From NCBI GenBank assembly GCA_025698895.1, contig JAILWO010000002.1:1178001-1242000 (forward strand): DNA of 64,000 bases. Direction: 5' to 3'. Origin of the DNA: Rhizobiaceae bacterium. GTDB taxonomy: Bacteria > Pseudomonadota > Alphaproteobacteria > Rhizobiales > Rhizobiaceae. Numbering within the stretch: position 1 is the first letter of the stretch; each line of letters starts with the position of its first letter. This document shows positions 24,662-34,534 of the stretch, in pieces. A program made the translations under genes and the position numbers. Under the pieces are notes generated by a model. It was given only the letters and a program-made list of their open reading frames with translations, made no database searches and was not told the DNA's origin.

Positions 24662-25879
24662 ATGGAAGAATTCCACAAGGTCCGCAGGCTCCCACCCTAT
24701 GTTTTCGAGCAGGTCAACCGGCTGAAGGCCGCCGCCCGGACCGCCGGCGCCGACATCATCGACCTCGGGATGGGCAATCCGGACCTGCCGACGCCGAAAT
24801 CCATCGTCGACAAGCTGGTGGAGGTCGTGCGCGATCCGCGCACCCACCGCTACTCGTCATCCCGGGGCATTCCCGGCCTGCGCCGCGCCCAAGCCGCCTA
24901 TTACGCTCGCCGTTTCGGCGTGAAGCTGGATCCCGAGACGCAGGTCGTGGCCACTCTCGGCTCCAAGGAAGGCTTCGCCAACATGGCCCAGGCGATCACC
25001 GCACCCGGCGATGTGGTGATCTGTCCGAACCCGACCTATCCCATCCATGCCTTCGGCTTCATCATGTCGGGCGGGGTCATTCGCTCGATCCAGGCCGAGC
25101 CGGATGCCGGCTTCATTCCCGCGCTCGAGCGTGCGGTGCGCCATTCCATTCCCCGGCCGCTGGCGCTGATCCTCAACTATCCGTCCAACCCGACCGCTCA
25201 TGTCGCCACGCTGGATTTCTACCGGGACGTGGTGGCGTTCGCCCGGCGCAACGACATCATCCTTCTGTCGGATCTCGCCTATTCGGAGATCTATTTCGAC
25301 GGCGATCCGCCGCCTTCCGTGCTTCAGGTGCCTGGCGCCATCGACGTCGCGGTCGAGTTCACGTCGATGTCGAAGACATTCTCCATGCCCGGCTGGCGCA
25401 TGGGCTTTGCCGTCGGCAATGAACGGCTGATCGCGGCGCTGGCGCGGGTGAAATCCTATCTCGACTACGGTGCCTTCACGCCGATCCAGGTGGCAGCGAC
25501 CGCCGCGCTCAACGGCGACGGCGCCGACATCGCCGAGGTGCGCGAGATCTATCGCCGCCGCCGCGACGTGATGGTCGACGCCTTCGGCCGCGCCGGCTGG
25601 AACGTTCCGGCCCCGCCGGCCTCCATGTTTGCATGGGCGCCGGTGCCGGAGCCGTTCCGCTCGATCGGCTCGCTGGAATTCTCCAAGCTCCTGATCGAGA
25701 AGGCCGACGTCGCCGTCGCGCCGGGCATCGGCTTCGGCGAGCATGGCGATGAGTTCGTGCGCATCGCCCTGGTGGAGAACGAGCATCGCATCCGCCAGGC
25801 GGCGCGCTCCATCAAGCGCTTTCTGAGCCGGGCCGAGCCGAAGTGCGACAATGTGGTGTCGCTGTCGGCCAGGCGCTGA
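24662..25879 (+). CDS. Class I/II aminotransferase, AlaC-like
   Basis: A PLP-dependent aminotransferase of 405 residues. Fold-type I motifs: ADIIDLGMGNPDLPTP near the start, ILNYPSNPTA for the PLP phosphate region, DLAYSEIYFDG with the PLP-ring aspartate and tyrosine, and SMSKTFSMPGWRMGF with the Schiff-base lysine. It is close to AlaC/YfdZ glutamate-pyruvate aminotransferases. Rhizobial genomes often place it ahead of homoserine dehydrogenase, as here with a 43-bp gap, so the two are probably co-transcribed. The substrate may be alanine, methionine or another amino acid. Confidence 0.88.
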   Translation: MEEFHKVRRLPPYVFEQVNRLKAAARTAGADIIDLGMGNPDLPTPKSIVDKLVEVVRDPRTHRYSSSRGIPGLRRAQAAYYARRFGVKLDPETQVVATLGSKEGFANMAQAITAPGDVVICPNPTYPIHAFGFIMSGGVIRSIQAEPDAGFIPALERAVRHSIPRPLALILNYPSNPTAHVATLDFYRDVVAFARRNDIILLSDLAYSEIYFDGDPPPSVLQVPGAIDVAVEFTSMSKTFSMPGWRMGFAVGNERLIAALARVKSYLDYGAFTPIQVAATAALNGDGADIAEVREIYRRRRDVMVDAFGRAGWNVPAPPASMFAWAPVPEPFRSIGSLEFSKLLIEKADVAVAPGIGFGEHGDEFVRIALVENEHRIRQAARSIKRFLSRAEPKCDNVVSLSARR

Positions 25880-25922
25880 GGCGGCCGAACGTATTTCCTG
25901 AACTGAGGGGATCAGAAGGATC

Positions 25923-27230
25923 ATGGGCGAAGCTTTGCGCGTCGGCATTGCCGGGCTGGGAACCGTTGGCGCATCCGTTGCGCGCCTGCTCGAGCAGACC
26001 GGGGCGGAGTTGACGCGCCAGTGCGGGCGCCCGATCGCCGTCGCCGCCGTCTCGGCGCGCGACCGTTCCCGAGACCGCGGCGTCGACCTGTCGGCCGCGC
26101 AATGGTTCGACGATCCCGTCGACCTTGCCAAATCCGCCTACATCGACGTCTTCGTGGAACTGGTCGGCGGCGAGGAGGGCGCGGCCCGCGCCTCCGTGAG
26201 GGCCGCGCTGGAGGCGGGTCGTCACGTCGTTACAGCCAACAAGGCGCTGCTGGCGCGTCATGGACTGGAATTGGCCGCCATCGCCGAGAAGAAGGGCGTG
26301 CTGCTCAACTACGAGGCCGCCGTTGCCGGCGGCATTCCCGTCATCAAGACGATGCGCGAGGCCCTAGCCGGCAACACGATCGAGCGTGTCTTCGGCATTC
26401 TCAACGGCACCTGCAACTACATCCTCACCCGCATGGAGGCCGAGGGAATCTCCTTCGAGGATTGCCTGGCCAATGCACAACGTCTCGGCTATGCCGAGGC
26501 CGATCCGACCTTCGACATCGAGGGCAACGACACCGCCCACAAGCTGTCTATCCTCACCAGCCTCGCCTTCGGCACCAGGATCGCACCCGACGACATCTAT
26601 CTGGAGGGCATCTCCAACATCACCCAGGCCGACATCCGCGCCGCAGGCGAACTCGGCTATCGCATCAAGCTGCTCGGCGTTGCCCAGCGTACCGAAAGCG
26701 GTATCGAGCAGCGCGTGCATCCGACCATGGTGCCGACCGCCTCCGTCATCGCCCAGGTCCATGGCGTCACCAACGCGGTCGCCATCGAGACCGACATTCT
26801 GGGTGAATTGCTGATGTCCGGCCCCGGCGCTGGCGGCAACGCCACCGCCTCGGCCGTGATCGGCGACATCGCCGACATCGCCAAGAGCCGGCCGGGCTTC
26901 CAGCATGGCCCTGTCTTCGGCCGTCCCGCCAGGGAGTTGAAGCCCTACAAGCGCGCCCGCATGCGCAGCCATGCCGGCGGCTATTTCATCCGGCTCACCG
27001 TCAGGGACCAGGCGGGCGTCTTCGCGGCGATCGCGCGCCGCATGGCCGACAATCACATTTCGCTGGAATCCATCGTGCAGCGTGCCGCGAATGCCGAAAG
27101 CGAAAAGACGGTCATTCTCGTCACCCACGAGACGACCGAGGCGGCCGTGCGCAAGGCTGTCGAAGGCATCACCAAGGACGGGCACCTCACCGACACGCCG
27201 CAGGTCATCCGCATCGAGCGCGCGGAGTAG
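25923..27230 (+). CDS. hom: Homoserine dehydrogenase
   Basis: Reduces aspartate-4-semialdehyde to homoserine for threonine and methionine synthesis. An N-terminal Rossmann motif GIAGLGTVGASVARLL, the substrate-binding stretches NGTCNYIL and EADPTFDIEGNDTAHKL, and a C-terminal ACT domain (about 350-425; IRLTVRDQAGVFAAIARRMA) are all present, with the standard length of 435 residues. The ACT domain implies feedback control by threonine. ATG at 25923. Confidence 0.96.
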   Translation: MGEALRVGIAGLGTVGASVARLLEQTGAELTRQCGRPIAVAAVSARDRSRDRGVDLSAAQWFDDPVDLAKSAYIDVFVELVGGEEGAARASVRAALEAGRHVVTANKALLARHGLELAAIAEKKGVLLNYEAAVAGGIPVIKTMREALAGNTIERVFGILNGTCNYILTRMEAEGISFEDCLANAQRLGYAEADPTFDIEGNDTAHKLSILTSLAFGTRIAPDDIYLEGISNITQADIRAAGELGYRIKLLGVAQRTESGIEQRVHPTMVPTASVIAQVHGVTNAVAIETDILGELLMSGPGAGGNATASAVIGDIADIAKSRPGFQHGPVFGRPARELKPYKRARMRSHAGGYFIRLTVRDQAGVFAAIARRMADNHISLESIVQRAANAESEKTVILVTHETTEAAVRKAVEGITKDGHLTDTPQVIRIERAE

Positions 27231-27280
27231 CTGTCCCGCGCTGCGGGCCGTGGCGGATGGCCCCTAAAGCATGACTAGAC

Positions 27281-27470
27281 CCTTTCACGGCCAAATGCAC
27301 CCGGCCCGAAGTGTTTCCCGCTGGCGGGCGCCCGGTTCGTCGAGCCGCTCGGCCGTGGCACCACCACGACCGTCGCCCGGGGCGAGCCGCTTGTCTCGCC
27401 CGTCCTTCGGACCCTGCCGGATCGCCTCGCCATCGGGCAAACAGAACTGTTTCCATCTGACCGTGAAAGG
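27281..27470. repeat. MITE-like 190-bp element with terminal inverted repeats
   Basis: CCTTTCACGGCCAAATG (27281-27297) and CATCTGACCGTGAAAGG (27454-27470) are inverted repeats matching at 15 of 17 positions. The 156 bp between hold no supportable gene. Size and structure fit a miniature inverted-repeat element or an intergenic mosaic element, placed between convergent hom and the PRC-barrel gene. No target-site duplication could be fixed by eye. Confidence 0.5.
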
Positions 27471-27523
27471 AAGGACGCAGGAGCCAGCGAAGCGCCGGGT
27501 TGCCACGCTTCGCTGCGATCCGG

Positions 27524-28444
27524 TTATTCCTGTGGCTGCCCGCCCAGTTGCTCCCGCCAATAGGCGTCGACCTCGTCGCTCTGCACCGAACCGGTCTGCT
27601 GCATGTCGACGATCGCGTTCTCGTCGGCACGCGGCGCCTGCTCCATCGCCGCCTGATCCACGGGCAGCACAAAGGTCGACATGGTTCGGGTCACATGAAG
27701 GTGATCCCATGGCACGGCCACATCCTCGCCGCCGAGGCCGAAGAACCCGCCGGTTGAGACGATGATATAGCGGATCTCGCCAGATTCGGCGTCCAGCACC
27801 ACGTCCTCCACGTCGCCCAGATCCTCGTCGTGGGCGTTGCGCACATCGGCGCCCAGAACGTCCTCGATGCGGCGTGGATAGCCGACTTCGGTTGCCGGCA
27901 CCGCCGAGGCGATCTCGGCCTCGCGCCACGTCGTGACCTCCCCCGCATCGACGCCAAGCTCGGCGAATTGCTGCGAAAGCTGATCGTAGCGGTCCTGTGT
28001 GGCCTGGACGACCGCCATGCATGCCTCCTCGTTGCCCCCGCGCGCAAGCACGTCGGCGGCGCGCAGCAAGGTGCTGAACTCGTAATTGGGATTGACCCGC
28101 CACTCCGCCCCGGCCCACGGGGCGCCGGTCGTGCCCGCCGCACCGCCGCCATCGTCGGCGGGCTGATCGCTGGGCACGGTCGCCGGAGGCTGGCCGCCCA
28201 TGCCGCCATAGGGATAGCGCGTGCCATAGCCGCCCACGCCCGGACCCGGGTAGCCGGCAAGCCAGGTACCTTCCTCGCCCATGCGCCGCGCAAGCTGATT
28301 CGCCTGGTCCTGGCATTGCGTCGCCTGCGCCTGCTGCTCGGTCCGAGCCTGCTGATCGGCATTCTGTTGCTGGGCGGTTGCCGTCGCACCGAAAGCCAGC
28401 ACGGCCGCGATTGCAATGGAACTTGCTGCTGCCCGCTTGTACAT
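27524..28444 (-). CDS. PRC-barrel domain protein with signal peptide
   Basis: An exported protein of 306 residues. A signal peptide (MYKRAAASSIAIAAVLAFGA to TATA) is followed by a glutamine-rich stretch (QQQNADQQARTEQQAQATQ) and a glycine/proline-rich linker. A PRC-barrel domain sits at about 190-260 (DVLGADVRNAHDEDLGDVED, DVVLDAESGEIRYIIVS). Periplasmic PRC-barrel proteins of rhizobia are often stress-related but lack a defined function. A short acidic C-terminus follows. Confidence 0.82.
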   Translation of the reverse strand: MYKRAAASSIAIAAVLAFGATATAQQQNADQQARTEQQAQATQCQDQANQLARRMGEEGTWLAGYPGPGVGGYGTRYPYGGMGGQPPATVPSDQPADDGGGAAGTTGAPWAGAEWRVNPNYEFSTLLRAADVLARGGNEEACMAVVQATQDRYDQLSQQFAELGVDAGEVTTWREAEIASAVPATEVGYPRRIEDVLGADVRNAHDEDLGDVEDVVLDAESGEIRYIIVSTGGFFGLGGEDVAVPWDHLHVTRTMSTFVLPVDQAAMEQAPRADENAIVDMQQTGSVQSDEVDAYWREQLGGQPQE

Positions 28445-28643
28445 CAGGTTCTCCTTTCAGCCTGTTAGGTTGCGTTATCTTTGGCCAACCAGAGGAAGCG
28501 CGAAATGTTCCCCCGATGGCGGCAACCACGCCTGACTACCGCTTCGGGGGGCGGTGGCATGTCTTGCCGTTGTCGCGCGACTTTGACACAACAGTCGCGC
28601 GCCCCGGGGAGGGTGCCGGCCCCTTCGTTTTCAGGACCAGTCC

Positions 28644-29624
28644 ATGACAAGTCTTTCCTCGTCCGGTCTCGACCGCATCCTCACCCTCGAACTCGTCCGC
28701 GTCACCGAGCGCGCGGCCGTGGCCGCCGCGCGCCTGCGCGGACGCGGCGACGAAAAGGCGGCCGATCAGGCCGCGGTCGACGCCATGCGTGCCGAGCTCA
28801 ACCGGCTGCCGATCAGGGGCACCGTGGTGATCGGCGAGGGCGAGCGCGACGAGGCGCCGATGCTCTATATCGGCGAGGAGGTCGGCGCAGGCGACGGGCC
28901 CGAGGTCGACATCGCGCTCGATCCGCTGGAAGGCACTACGATCTGCGCCAAGAACCTGCCCAACTCGCTGGCCGTCATCGCGATCGCCGAAAAAGGCACG
29001 CTGCTCAACGCGCCCGACGTCTACATGGACAAGATCGCCATCGGTCCGAACTATCCCGCCGGCGTGGTCGACATCGACGCCAGCCCGGCCGACAACCTCA
29101 ACGCGCTGGCGAAGGCCAAGGGCGTGCCGATCAACGAGATTTCGGCCTGCATCCTGGACCGTCCGCGCCACGCCAGGCTGATCGATCAGGTGCGCGCCAC
29201 AGGCGCCGCCATCCGGCTGATCGGCGACGGGGACGTGGCCGGCATCATCCACACCACCGATCCGGACGAGACCGGCATCGACATTTATATGGGCGCCGGC
29301 GGCGCGCCCGAGGGCGTGCTGGCGGCGGCCGCGCTGCGCTGCGTCGGCGGCCAGATGCAGGGCCGCCTGCTGCTCGACAGCGAGGAGAAGATCGCCCGTG
29401 CCGCCCGCATGGGCGTCAGCGATCCGAACAGGACCTATTCGATCATGGACATGGCCGGCGGCGACGTGCTGTTTGCCGCGACCGGCGTCACCGACGGCTC
29501 GATGCTGGCCGGGGTCAGGTTCGCCCGCCACCATATCGAGACCGAGACGATCGTCATGCGCTCGTCCTCGCGCACCGTGCGCGAGATCCAGGCGCGCCAT
29601 CAGGATATGGACAAGTTCGGTTGA
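28644..29624 (+). CDS. glpX: Fructose-1,6-bisphosphatase class II
   Basis: Hydrolyses fructose-1,6-bisphosphate in gluconeogenesis. The 326-residue protein shows GlpX motifs: TVVIGEGERDEAPMLYIGEE and ALDPLEGTTICAKN for metal and phosphate binding, and the closing SSSRTVREIQARH. It follows the hom/PRC-barrel region; hom-glpX-recJ is a common rhizobial gene order, and recJ starts about 120 bp downstream. ATG at 28644. Confidence 0.95.
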   Translation: MTSLSSSGLDRILTLELVRVTERAAVAAARLRGRGDEKAADQAAVDAMRAELNRLPIRGTVVIGEGERDEAPMLYIGEEVGAGDGPEVDIALDPLEGTTICAKNLPNSLAVIAIAEKGTLLNAPDVYMDKIAIGPNYPAGVVDIDASPADNLNALAKAKGVPINEISACILDRPRHARLIDQVRATGAAIRLIGDGDVAGIIHTTDPDETGIDIYMGAGGAPEGVLAAAALRCVGGQMQGRLLLDSEEKIARAARMGVSDPNRTYSIMDMAGGDVLFAATGVTDGSMLAGVRFARHHIETETIVMRSSSRTVREIQARHQDMDKFG

Positions 29625-29744
29625 ACCCCGTGGCGGCCGTGGGCACTCGGCTAACATCGCTCGCGGGATTGGCCGTTGGTCGGATCGGCGGCCCGCTGCC
29701 GCGCTGGTGCCCGTCCGATCGCCGACCGCCTATTGTCGGTTGCC

Positions 29745-31535
29745 GTGTCGACTGACCGCCGCCCGTTTCTGGACGTCAAGGCCTCCGCCTGCGGCATGTC
29801 GTGGGTCCAGCGCCTGTCGGAGCGCGAGGAAAACATCGCGCTGGCGATCGCCCAGACCACCGGCATGCCCGAGATCGTGGCCCGAGTCCTGGCCGGGCGC
29901 GGGGTGGGGCTGGACACGGCCGAACGCTTTCTCGATCCGACGATCCGCGACCTCCTGCCCGACCCCGCCTCGCTCACCGACATGGAGGCGGCGGCGGAGC
30001 GGCTGGCGCGCGCGATTGTCCGTCGTGAGCGCGTCGCCATCTTCGGTGACTACGATGTTGACGGTGCGGCATCGTCCGCGCTGCTCAAGCGCTTCCTCGA
30101 TCATTTCAACGTCCCGTCCGAGATATACATTCCTGACAGGATATTCGAGGGGTACGGACCGAATCCTGATGCGATGCGCGAACTTGTCGGGCGCGGCGCC
30201 AGCCTGATCGTCACGGTCGATTGCGGTACCAACAGCGCGCCCTCGATCGCTGCGGCTCGGGAGGCCGGCGCCGACGTGGTGGTGCTCGACCATCACCAGG
30301 TCGGTGGCCCGCTGCCCGAGGGCGTGCCGGTCGTCAACCCGAACCGCGAGGACGATCTGTCGGGGCAGGGCCATCTGTGCGCCGCTGGCATCGTCTTCCT
30401 CACGCTTGTGCACCTGTCGCGCCTGCTGCGCGAGGCCGGCCATGAGCCGCCGCCGCCGGACCTGCTGCCGCATCTCGCGCTCGTCGGATTGGCCACGGTG
30501 TGCGACGTGGTGCCGCTGACGGGCGTCAATCGCGCCTTCGTCGCCAAGGGCCTGATCGCCGCGCGCCACCAGCACAATGCGGGACTGTCCGCGCTCGCGC
30601 GCGTGGCCCGCATCGATGAACCCGTGGCTGTCCAGCATTTCGGCTTCATGATCGGCCCGCGCATCAATGCCGGCGGGCGCATCGGCGACGCCGCGCTGGG
30701 CGCGCGGCTCCTGTCGGCCGCCGATCCGGTCGAAGCCAACGAGATCGCCGCGACGCTCGATCGTCTGAACCGGGAGCGTCAGGCGATGGAGACCGAGATG
30801 CTGACCGCGGCACGCGCCGAGGCCGATGCCGAACTGGCGGTCGGTGAGGGGCCGGCCATACTGGTCACCGCCAGCGACGCATGGCACCCGGGCATCGTCG
30901 GGCTGCTCGCCTCGCGGCTGAAGGACCACGCCCGCCGCCCCGCCTTTGCCATCGCCTTCAACCCGAACGGCGTGGGCACGGGCTCGGGCCGCTCGATCTC
31001 CGGCTTCGATCTCGGCCGGCTGGTACGTGAGGCCCACGAGGCGGGCCTGATCACCAGGGGCGGCGGTCACGCCATGGCCGCCGGAATCACGATCGAGCGC
31101 GATAGGCTTGGCGCGCTGCGCGCCTTCTTCGAGGAGCGTGCCGCCGCCGAGGTCACGCGCCTGCGCGGCGAGGAAACCTTGAAGATCGACGCCGCGCTCG
31201 CCGCCGAAGGCGCCACGCTCGATCTCCTCGACACGCTGGAAAAGGCCGGACCCTTCGGCCAGGGCCATCCGCGCCCGATGCTTGCCCTGCCGCGGCACCG
31301 TATCGCGGACGCCCGCACGGTTGGCAGCAACCACGTTCGGGTCGATCTGCAATCCGGGGCAGGGGGACGCGTCCGGGCCATGGCCTTCCGGGCCGCCGAC
31401 ACCGCGCTCGGCGCCTTCCTGTTCGCCAATCGCGGCGGCACCGTGCATGTCGCCGGCACGCTCGGCGGCAACTGGTGGAACGGCATGAAGTCGGCTCAGT
31501 TCACGATTACCGACGCCGCCAGGGCAGAGGGTTGA
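29745..31535 (+). CDS. recJ: Single-strand DNA exonuclease RecJ
   Basis: A 5'-3' single-strand exonuclease for recombination and repair. DHH-family motifs are intact: IFGDYDVDGAASSALL (motif I), VTVDCGT (motif II), DHHQVGGPLPEG (motif III), and a DHHA1 domain with TRGGGHAMAAGITI. GTG at 29745 is chosen because the protein then begins at STDRRPFLDVKAS, the usual N-terminus; earlier in-frame starts add sequence unlike the family. Length of 596 residues fits. Confidence 0.94.
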   Translation: MSTDRRPFLDVKASACGMSWVQRLSEREENIALAIAQTTGMPEIVARVLAGRGVGLDTAERFLDPTIRDLLPDPASLTDMEAAAERLARAIVRRERVAIFGDYDVDGAASSALLKRFLDHFNVPSEIYIPDRIFEGYGPNPDAMRELVGRGASLIVTVDCGTNSAPSIAAAREAGADVVVLDHHQVGGPLPEGVPVVNPNREDDLSGQGHLCAAGIVFLTLVHLSRLLREAGHEPPPPDLLPHLALVGLATVCDVVPLTGVNRAFVAKGLIAARHQHNAGLSALARVARIDEPVAVQHFGFMIGPRINAGGRIGDAALGARLLSAADPVEANEIAATLDRLNRERQAMETEMLTAARAEADAELAVGEGPAILVTASDAWHPGIVGLLASRLKDHARRPAFAIAFNPNGVGTGSGRSISGFDLGRLVREAHEAGLITRGGGHAMAAGITIERDRLGALRAFFEERAAAEVTRLRGEETLKIDAALAAEGATLDLLDTLEKAGPFGQGHPRPMLALPRHRIADARTVGSNHVRVDLQSGAGGRVRAMAFRAADTALGAFLFANRGGTVHVAGTLGGNWWNGMKSAQFTITDAARAEG

Positions 31536-31544
31536 ACGACCCGG

Positions 31545-31997
31545 TCAAGAGGCCACTCGATCCGTCGTCGCGATCGCCCGTCCGGTGGCCAGAAGCGCCA
31601 CGAACATGATGAGTGCGTTGACGGCGTGTCCGTACTCCCAGTTGCGCCGAAGCTCGTCCCAATTGGCCGGCATGGTCGTCCAGTTTTCGGTGGCCTGGTT
31701 GGCGGGAAACACCCAGATGAAGAAGATTATCAGGCTGATGGCGATGAGCGCGCTCGCCAGGAACGCCGACCGGGCAGCGGTCGGGTCAAGCCGCCGCAGC
31801 TTGACGAAGAGAGCCATGTTGGCCGCGATGGCCGCGAAGATCGGCACCGCGAACAGCGCCCAACCCGCATAGATACCCTGCACGAGCAGGTAGTCGTCTT
31901 GGCCGAGGTCGATCTTTGCCGGCAGCTCGAAAAGATGCGCGGCGCCAGGGGCGAATGCGATGGCCGTCAGCGCGAGCGCGACGAGCTTCAGGGCCAT
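31545..31997 (-). CDS. DUF1772-like four-helix membrane protein
   Basis: A 150-residue membrane protein with four hydrophobic helices. The segment WDELRRNWEYGHAVNALIMF near the C-terminus resembles DUF1772/anthrone-oxygenase-like proteins. Function in bacteria unknown. It is convergent with recJ, the stops 9 bp apart. Confidence 0.6.
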   Translation of the reverse strand: MALKLVALALTAIAFAPGAAHLFELPAKIDLGQDDYLLVQGIYAGWALFAVPIFAAIAANMALFVKLRRLDPTAARSAFLASALIAISLIIFFIWVFPANQATENWTTMPANWDELRRNWEYGHAVNALIMFVALLATGRAIATTDRVAS

Positions 31998-32087
31998 GAC
32001 CTGGACTCCGTATGGTGGGGCATGGGAGGCATATGCCCGGTCAATGCGCCGATGGCTTATCTGTTCCTCGTGCCTCTTTTAAGTGCT

Positions 32088-33047
32088 CTATGCCAGCACG
32101 GCCTGCAGGCGCGTGATCTCGGTCATTTGCGCCATTGTGGTGTCGTAGCCGATCTGGATCGCTTCCTCGGCGCGGAAGAATTCGGCCAGGCCGATATGGC
32201 CAAGCTTGGGTTGCAGGGACATGTCCGGCGGGTCTCCCGCCAGCCGCGCGCGCGAGATGCGGTCCTGGATGATGTTGAAGGCCTCCACCATCACGCCCGT
32301 GATACCCATCCGGGCCTCGCGCTCGCTCTGAGGCGTCTCGCTGGCCTTGATGCCCGCGCCGGGAGCGCCGGCCGAATGCTTGATAACGGCGGCGCGGCCG
32401 AACAGGTCGTAATGCAGGTTAACTGCGATCACCAGTCGCTGTTCGTAGGCGCGGCAGACCGAAACCGGCACCGGATTGACCAGCGCGCCGTCGACCAGCA
32501 CGCGGTTGTTGCACGTTACCGGCTCAAACACGCCCGGCAGCGCGTAGGAGGCGCGCATCGCGGTGATCAGCGAGCCCGACGACAGCCAGATCTCGTGGCC
32601 GGTGCGGATTTCGGACGCCACGCAGACGAAAGGCCGGTCGAGATCCTCGAACAGCGTGCCTTGCATATGTTCCTGCATGCGCGCGTTCAGCTTCATTCCG
32701 CCGAACAGCGCCGAGCCGGCGAAATTGAGGTCGAGCAGGCCGAACATCCGCCGCTTGGTCAGGCCGAGCGCGAATTCCTCCAGCGGCCCCAGCTTGCCGG
32801 CTAGGTAGCAGCCGCCGACCAGCGCGCCGATAGAGGTGCCCGCGATCATGTCGATCTGGATGCCGGCCTCGTCGAGTGCCTTGAGAACGCCGATATGGGC
32901 CCAGCCGCGCGCGGCCCCGCCGCCCAGCGCCAGCGCAATGCCCTGGCGGCGCGGTTTCGGGGTTTCCTCCGCGATATCCGGGGTGGGCGGCCCCACGATG
33001 TCGGCGCCGACCTCGGTACGTGATCTGATGGACGCCCATTCCAGCAT
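32088..33047 (-). CDS. Patatin-like phospholipase (RssA type)
   Basis: A serine-aspartate dyad lipid hydrolase. The oxyanion motif LALGGGAARGWAHIGVLKAL, the nucleophile box AGTSIGALVGG (G-x-S-x-G) and the dyad motif VDGALVNPVPVS are intact. ATG at 33047 is chosen because AGGAG lies 8 bp before it; ATG at 33074 lacks a ribosome binding site. It has no signal peptide, so it is probably cytoplasmic or membrane-associated. Substrate unknown. Confidence 0.88.
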   Translation of the reverse strand: MLEWASIRSRTEVGADIVGPPTPDIAEETPKPRRQGIALALGGGAARGWAHIGVLKALDEAGIQIDMIAGTSIGALVGGCYLAGKLGPLEEFALGLTKRRMFGLLDLNFAGSALFGGMKLNARMQEHMQGTLFEDLDRPFVCVASEIRTGHEIWLSSGSLITAMRASYALPGVFEPVTCNNRVLVDGALVNPVPVSVCRAYEQRLVIAVNLHYDLFGRAAVIKHSAGAPGAGIKASETPQSEREARMGITGVMVEAFNIIQDRISRARLAGDPPDMSLQPKLGHIGLAEFFRAEEAIQIGYDTTMAQMTEITRLQAVLA

Positions 33048-33133
33048 GGCGCGTTTCTCCTGGTCCCGGGCCATCTTTGACCCAGGGGCGTATCAATTCC
33101 GTGAATATGGTTCCGGTTTGACGAAAAATCTGT

Positions 33134-33583
33134 CTATTCGCCGCCCGGATAGATCTGGCGGGGGTCGAAACGCGGTTCTTCGCCGTCCCGGACCAGCTTC
33201 GCGCCGTCGTCCCCGGCCGTCACGGTCCTGTAGAAGCAGGAACGCCGTCCGGTGTGACAGGTTGCGTCATGGCCGGCGACTTTGACTTTCAGCCACACCG
33301 CATCCTGATCGCAATCGGTACGGATTTCAGTGACCTGCTGCACATTGCCGGAGGATTCGCCCTTCTTCCACAACGCGTTGCGCGAGCGCGACCAGTAATG
33401 CGCCACGCCCGTCTCCAGCGTCAGGGCGAGCGCCTCGACGTTCATATGCGCGACCATGAGCACCATGCCGTCGTCGGCGTCGGTGACGACCGCCGTGACG
33501 AGCCCGTCGGCGCTGAAGCGGGGCGTGAACGCCTCGCCTTCCTCGAGGGCGGTCTTGTCGGTGGAGGGGGGCTGGAACTGCAT
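33134..33583 (-). CDS. hisI: Phosphoribosyl-AMP cyclohydrolase
   Basis: Third step of histidine synthesis. The 149-residue protein has the family signature [20 protein letters not shown] and DCDQDAVW with metal-binding aspartates, plus zinc cysteines in [10 protein letters not shown]. It is the separate, not HisIE-fused, form usual in alphaproteobacteria. It lies 43 bp downstream of folE on the same strand, a frequent pair in rhizobia. Confidence 0.96.
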   Translation of the reverse strand: MQFQPPSTDKTALEEGEAFTPRFSADGLVTAVVTDADDGMVLMVAHMNVEALALTLETGVAHYWSRSRNALWKKGESSGNVQQVTEIRTDCDQDAVWLKVKVAGHDATCHTGRRSCFYRTVTAGDDGAKLVRDGEEPRFDPRQIYPGGE

Positions 33584-33626
33584 CGTTGTCGCGGCTTCCG
33601 TCTCTGCGGGGCCGCGACGCGCGTCG

Positions 33627-34292
33627 TCAGCCCTTGCTGCTGGCCTTGAGCAGGGTCATGAAACGGACCTGCTCTTCCGGGCTGTTCCTCAATGCTCCGG
33701 TAAAGGTGCTTGTCAAGGTCGTCGAGCCCTGCTTGCGGATGCCGCGCATGGCCATGCACATATGCTCCGCCTCGATCACCACCGCCACGCCGCGCGGGTT
33801 GAGCCCGTCCTGGATGGCCCGGGCGATCTGCGCCGTCATCGCCTCCTGCGTTTGCAGGCGATGCGCGAAAATGTCCACTACGCGTGCGATCTTGGAAAGC
33901 CCCACCACCTTGCCGTCCGGCAGATAGCCGACATGCGCGCGCCCAATGATCGGCACCATATGGTGCTCGCAATGGGAATGGAAATGAATGTCGCGCTCGA
34001 TCACCAGATCGTCGAAGCCGGCGACTTCTTCGAAGGTGCGGCCCAATTCCTCCGCAGGGTCGCGGTCATAGCCACCGAACAGTTCGCGATAGGCCGCCGC
34101 CACGCGGCGCGGCGTGTCAATCAGGCCTTCCCGATCCGGGTCGTCTCCGGTCCAGCGCAGCAGCGTCCTGACGGCTTCCTCCACCTCGGACTGGCTCGGC
34201 CGCTCGCGCGGCGATTCGTCCCGCCGCGCGAGCGGCGAGGCATCGTCATTGTCGTTCTTGAATGGGCGCAGGCTCTTCACGATCGCATCCAT
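33627..34292 (-). CDS. folE: GTP cyclohydrolase I
   Basis: Makes dihydroneopterin triphosphate from GTP for folate. The 221-residue protein contains the zinc and catalytic motif [20 protein letters not shown] and the [14 protein letters not shown] segment, with [16 protein letters not shown] close to the end. ATG at 34292 has GGGAG 7 bp upstream; the start at 34316 is less likely. It diverges from a NifU-like scaffold gene. Confidence 0.96.
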   Translation of the reverse strand: MDAIVKSLRPFKNDNDDASPLARRDESPRERPSQSEVEEAVRTLLRWTGDDPDREGLIDTPRRVAAAYRELFGGYDRDPAEELGRTFEEVAGFDDLVIERDIHFHSHCEHHMVPIIGRAHVGYLPDGKVVGLSKIARVVDIFAHRLQTQEAMTAQIARAIQDGLNPRGVAVVIEAEHMCMAMRGIRKQGSTTLTSTFTGALRNSPEEQVRFMTLLKASSKG

Positions 34293-34534
34293 CAGGCGTC
34301 TCCCGTAGTCCGCCACGTGATACGCGCGGACGAGTTGAACGGACCACTACCCTTTGCGGTAACCCGGCGAGAGCATCGCCGGATGTTCCGGAAGCGGCGT
34401 GAGCGGCCGCACGGGGGCTTTCGTCAGCCTTGTTCCCGTTTGGCAGCCCGCACTATATAAGGTCGCATACCCGCATGGGAAGGCGTGCGGGTGGAACGGT
34501 CTTCTCAATTGCCCCCGGATGGGAGCAGGAATTC

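Noticed and set aside
29730-31448. A 572-codon frame antisense to recJ
   Set aside because: RecJ motifs are complete on the plus strand; the antisense product is His/Gly/Arg-rich shadow sequence.
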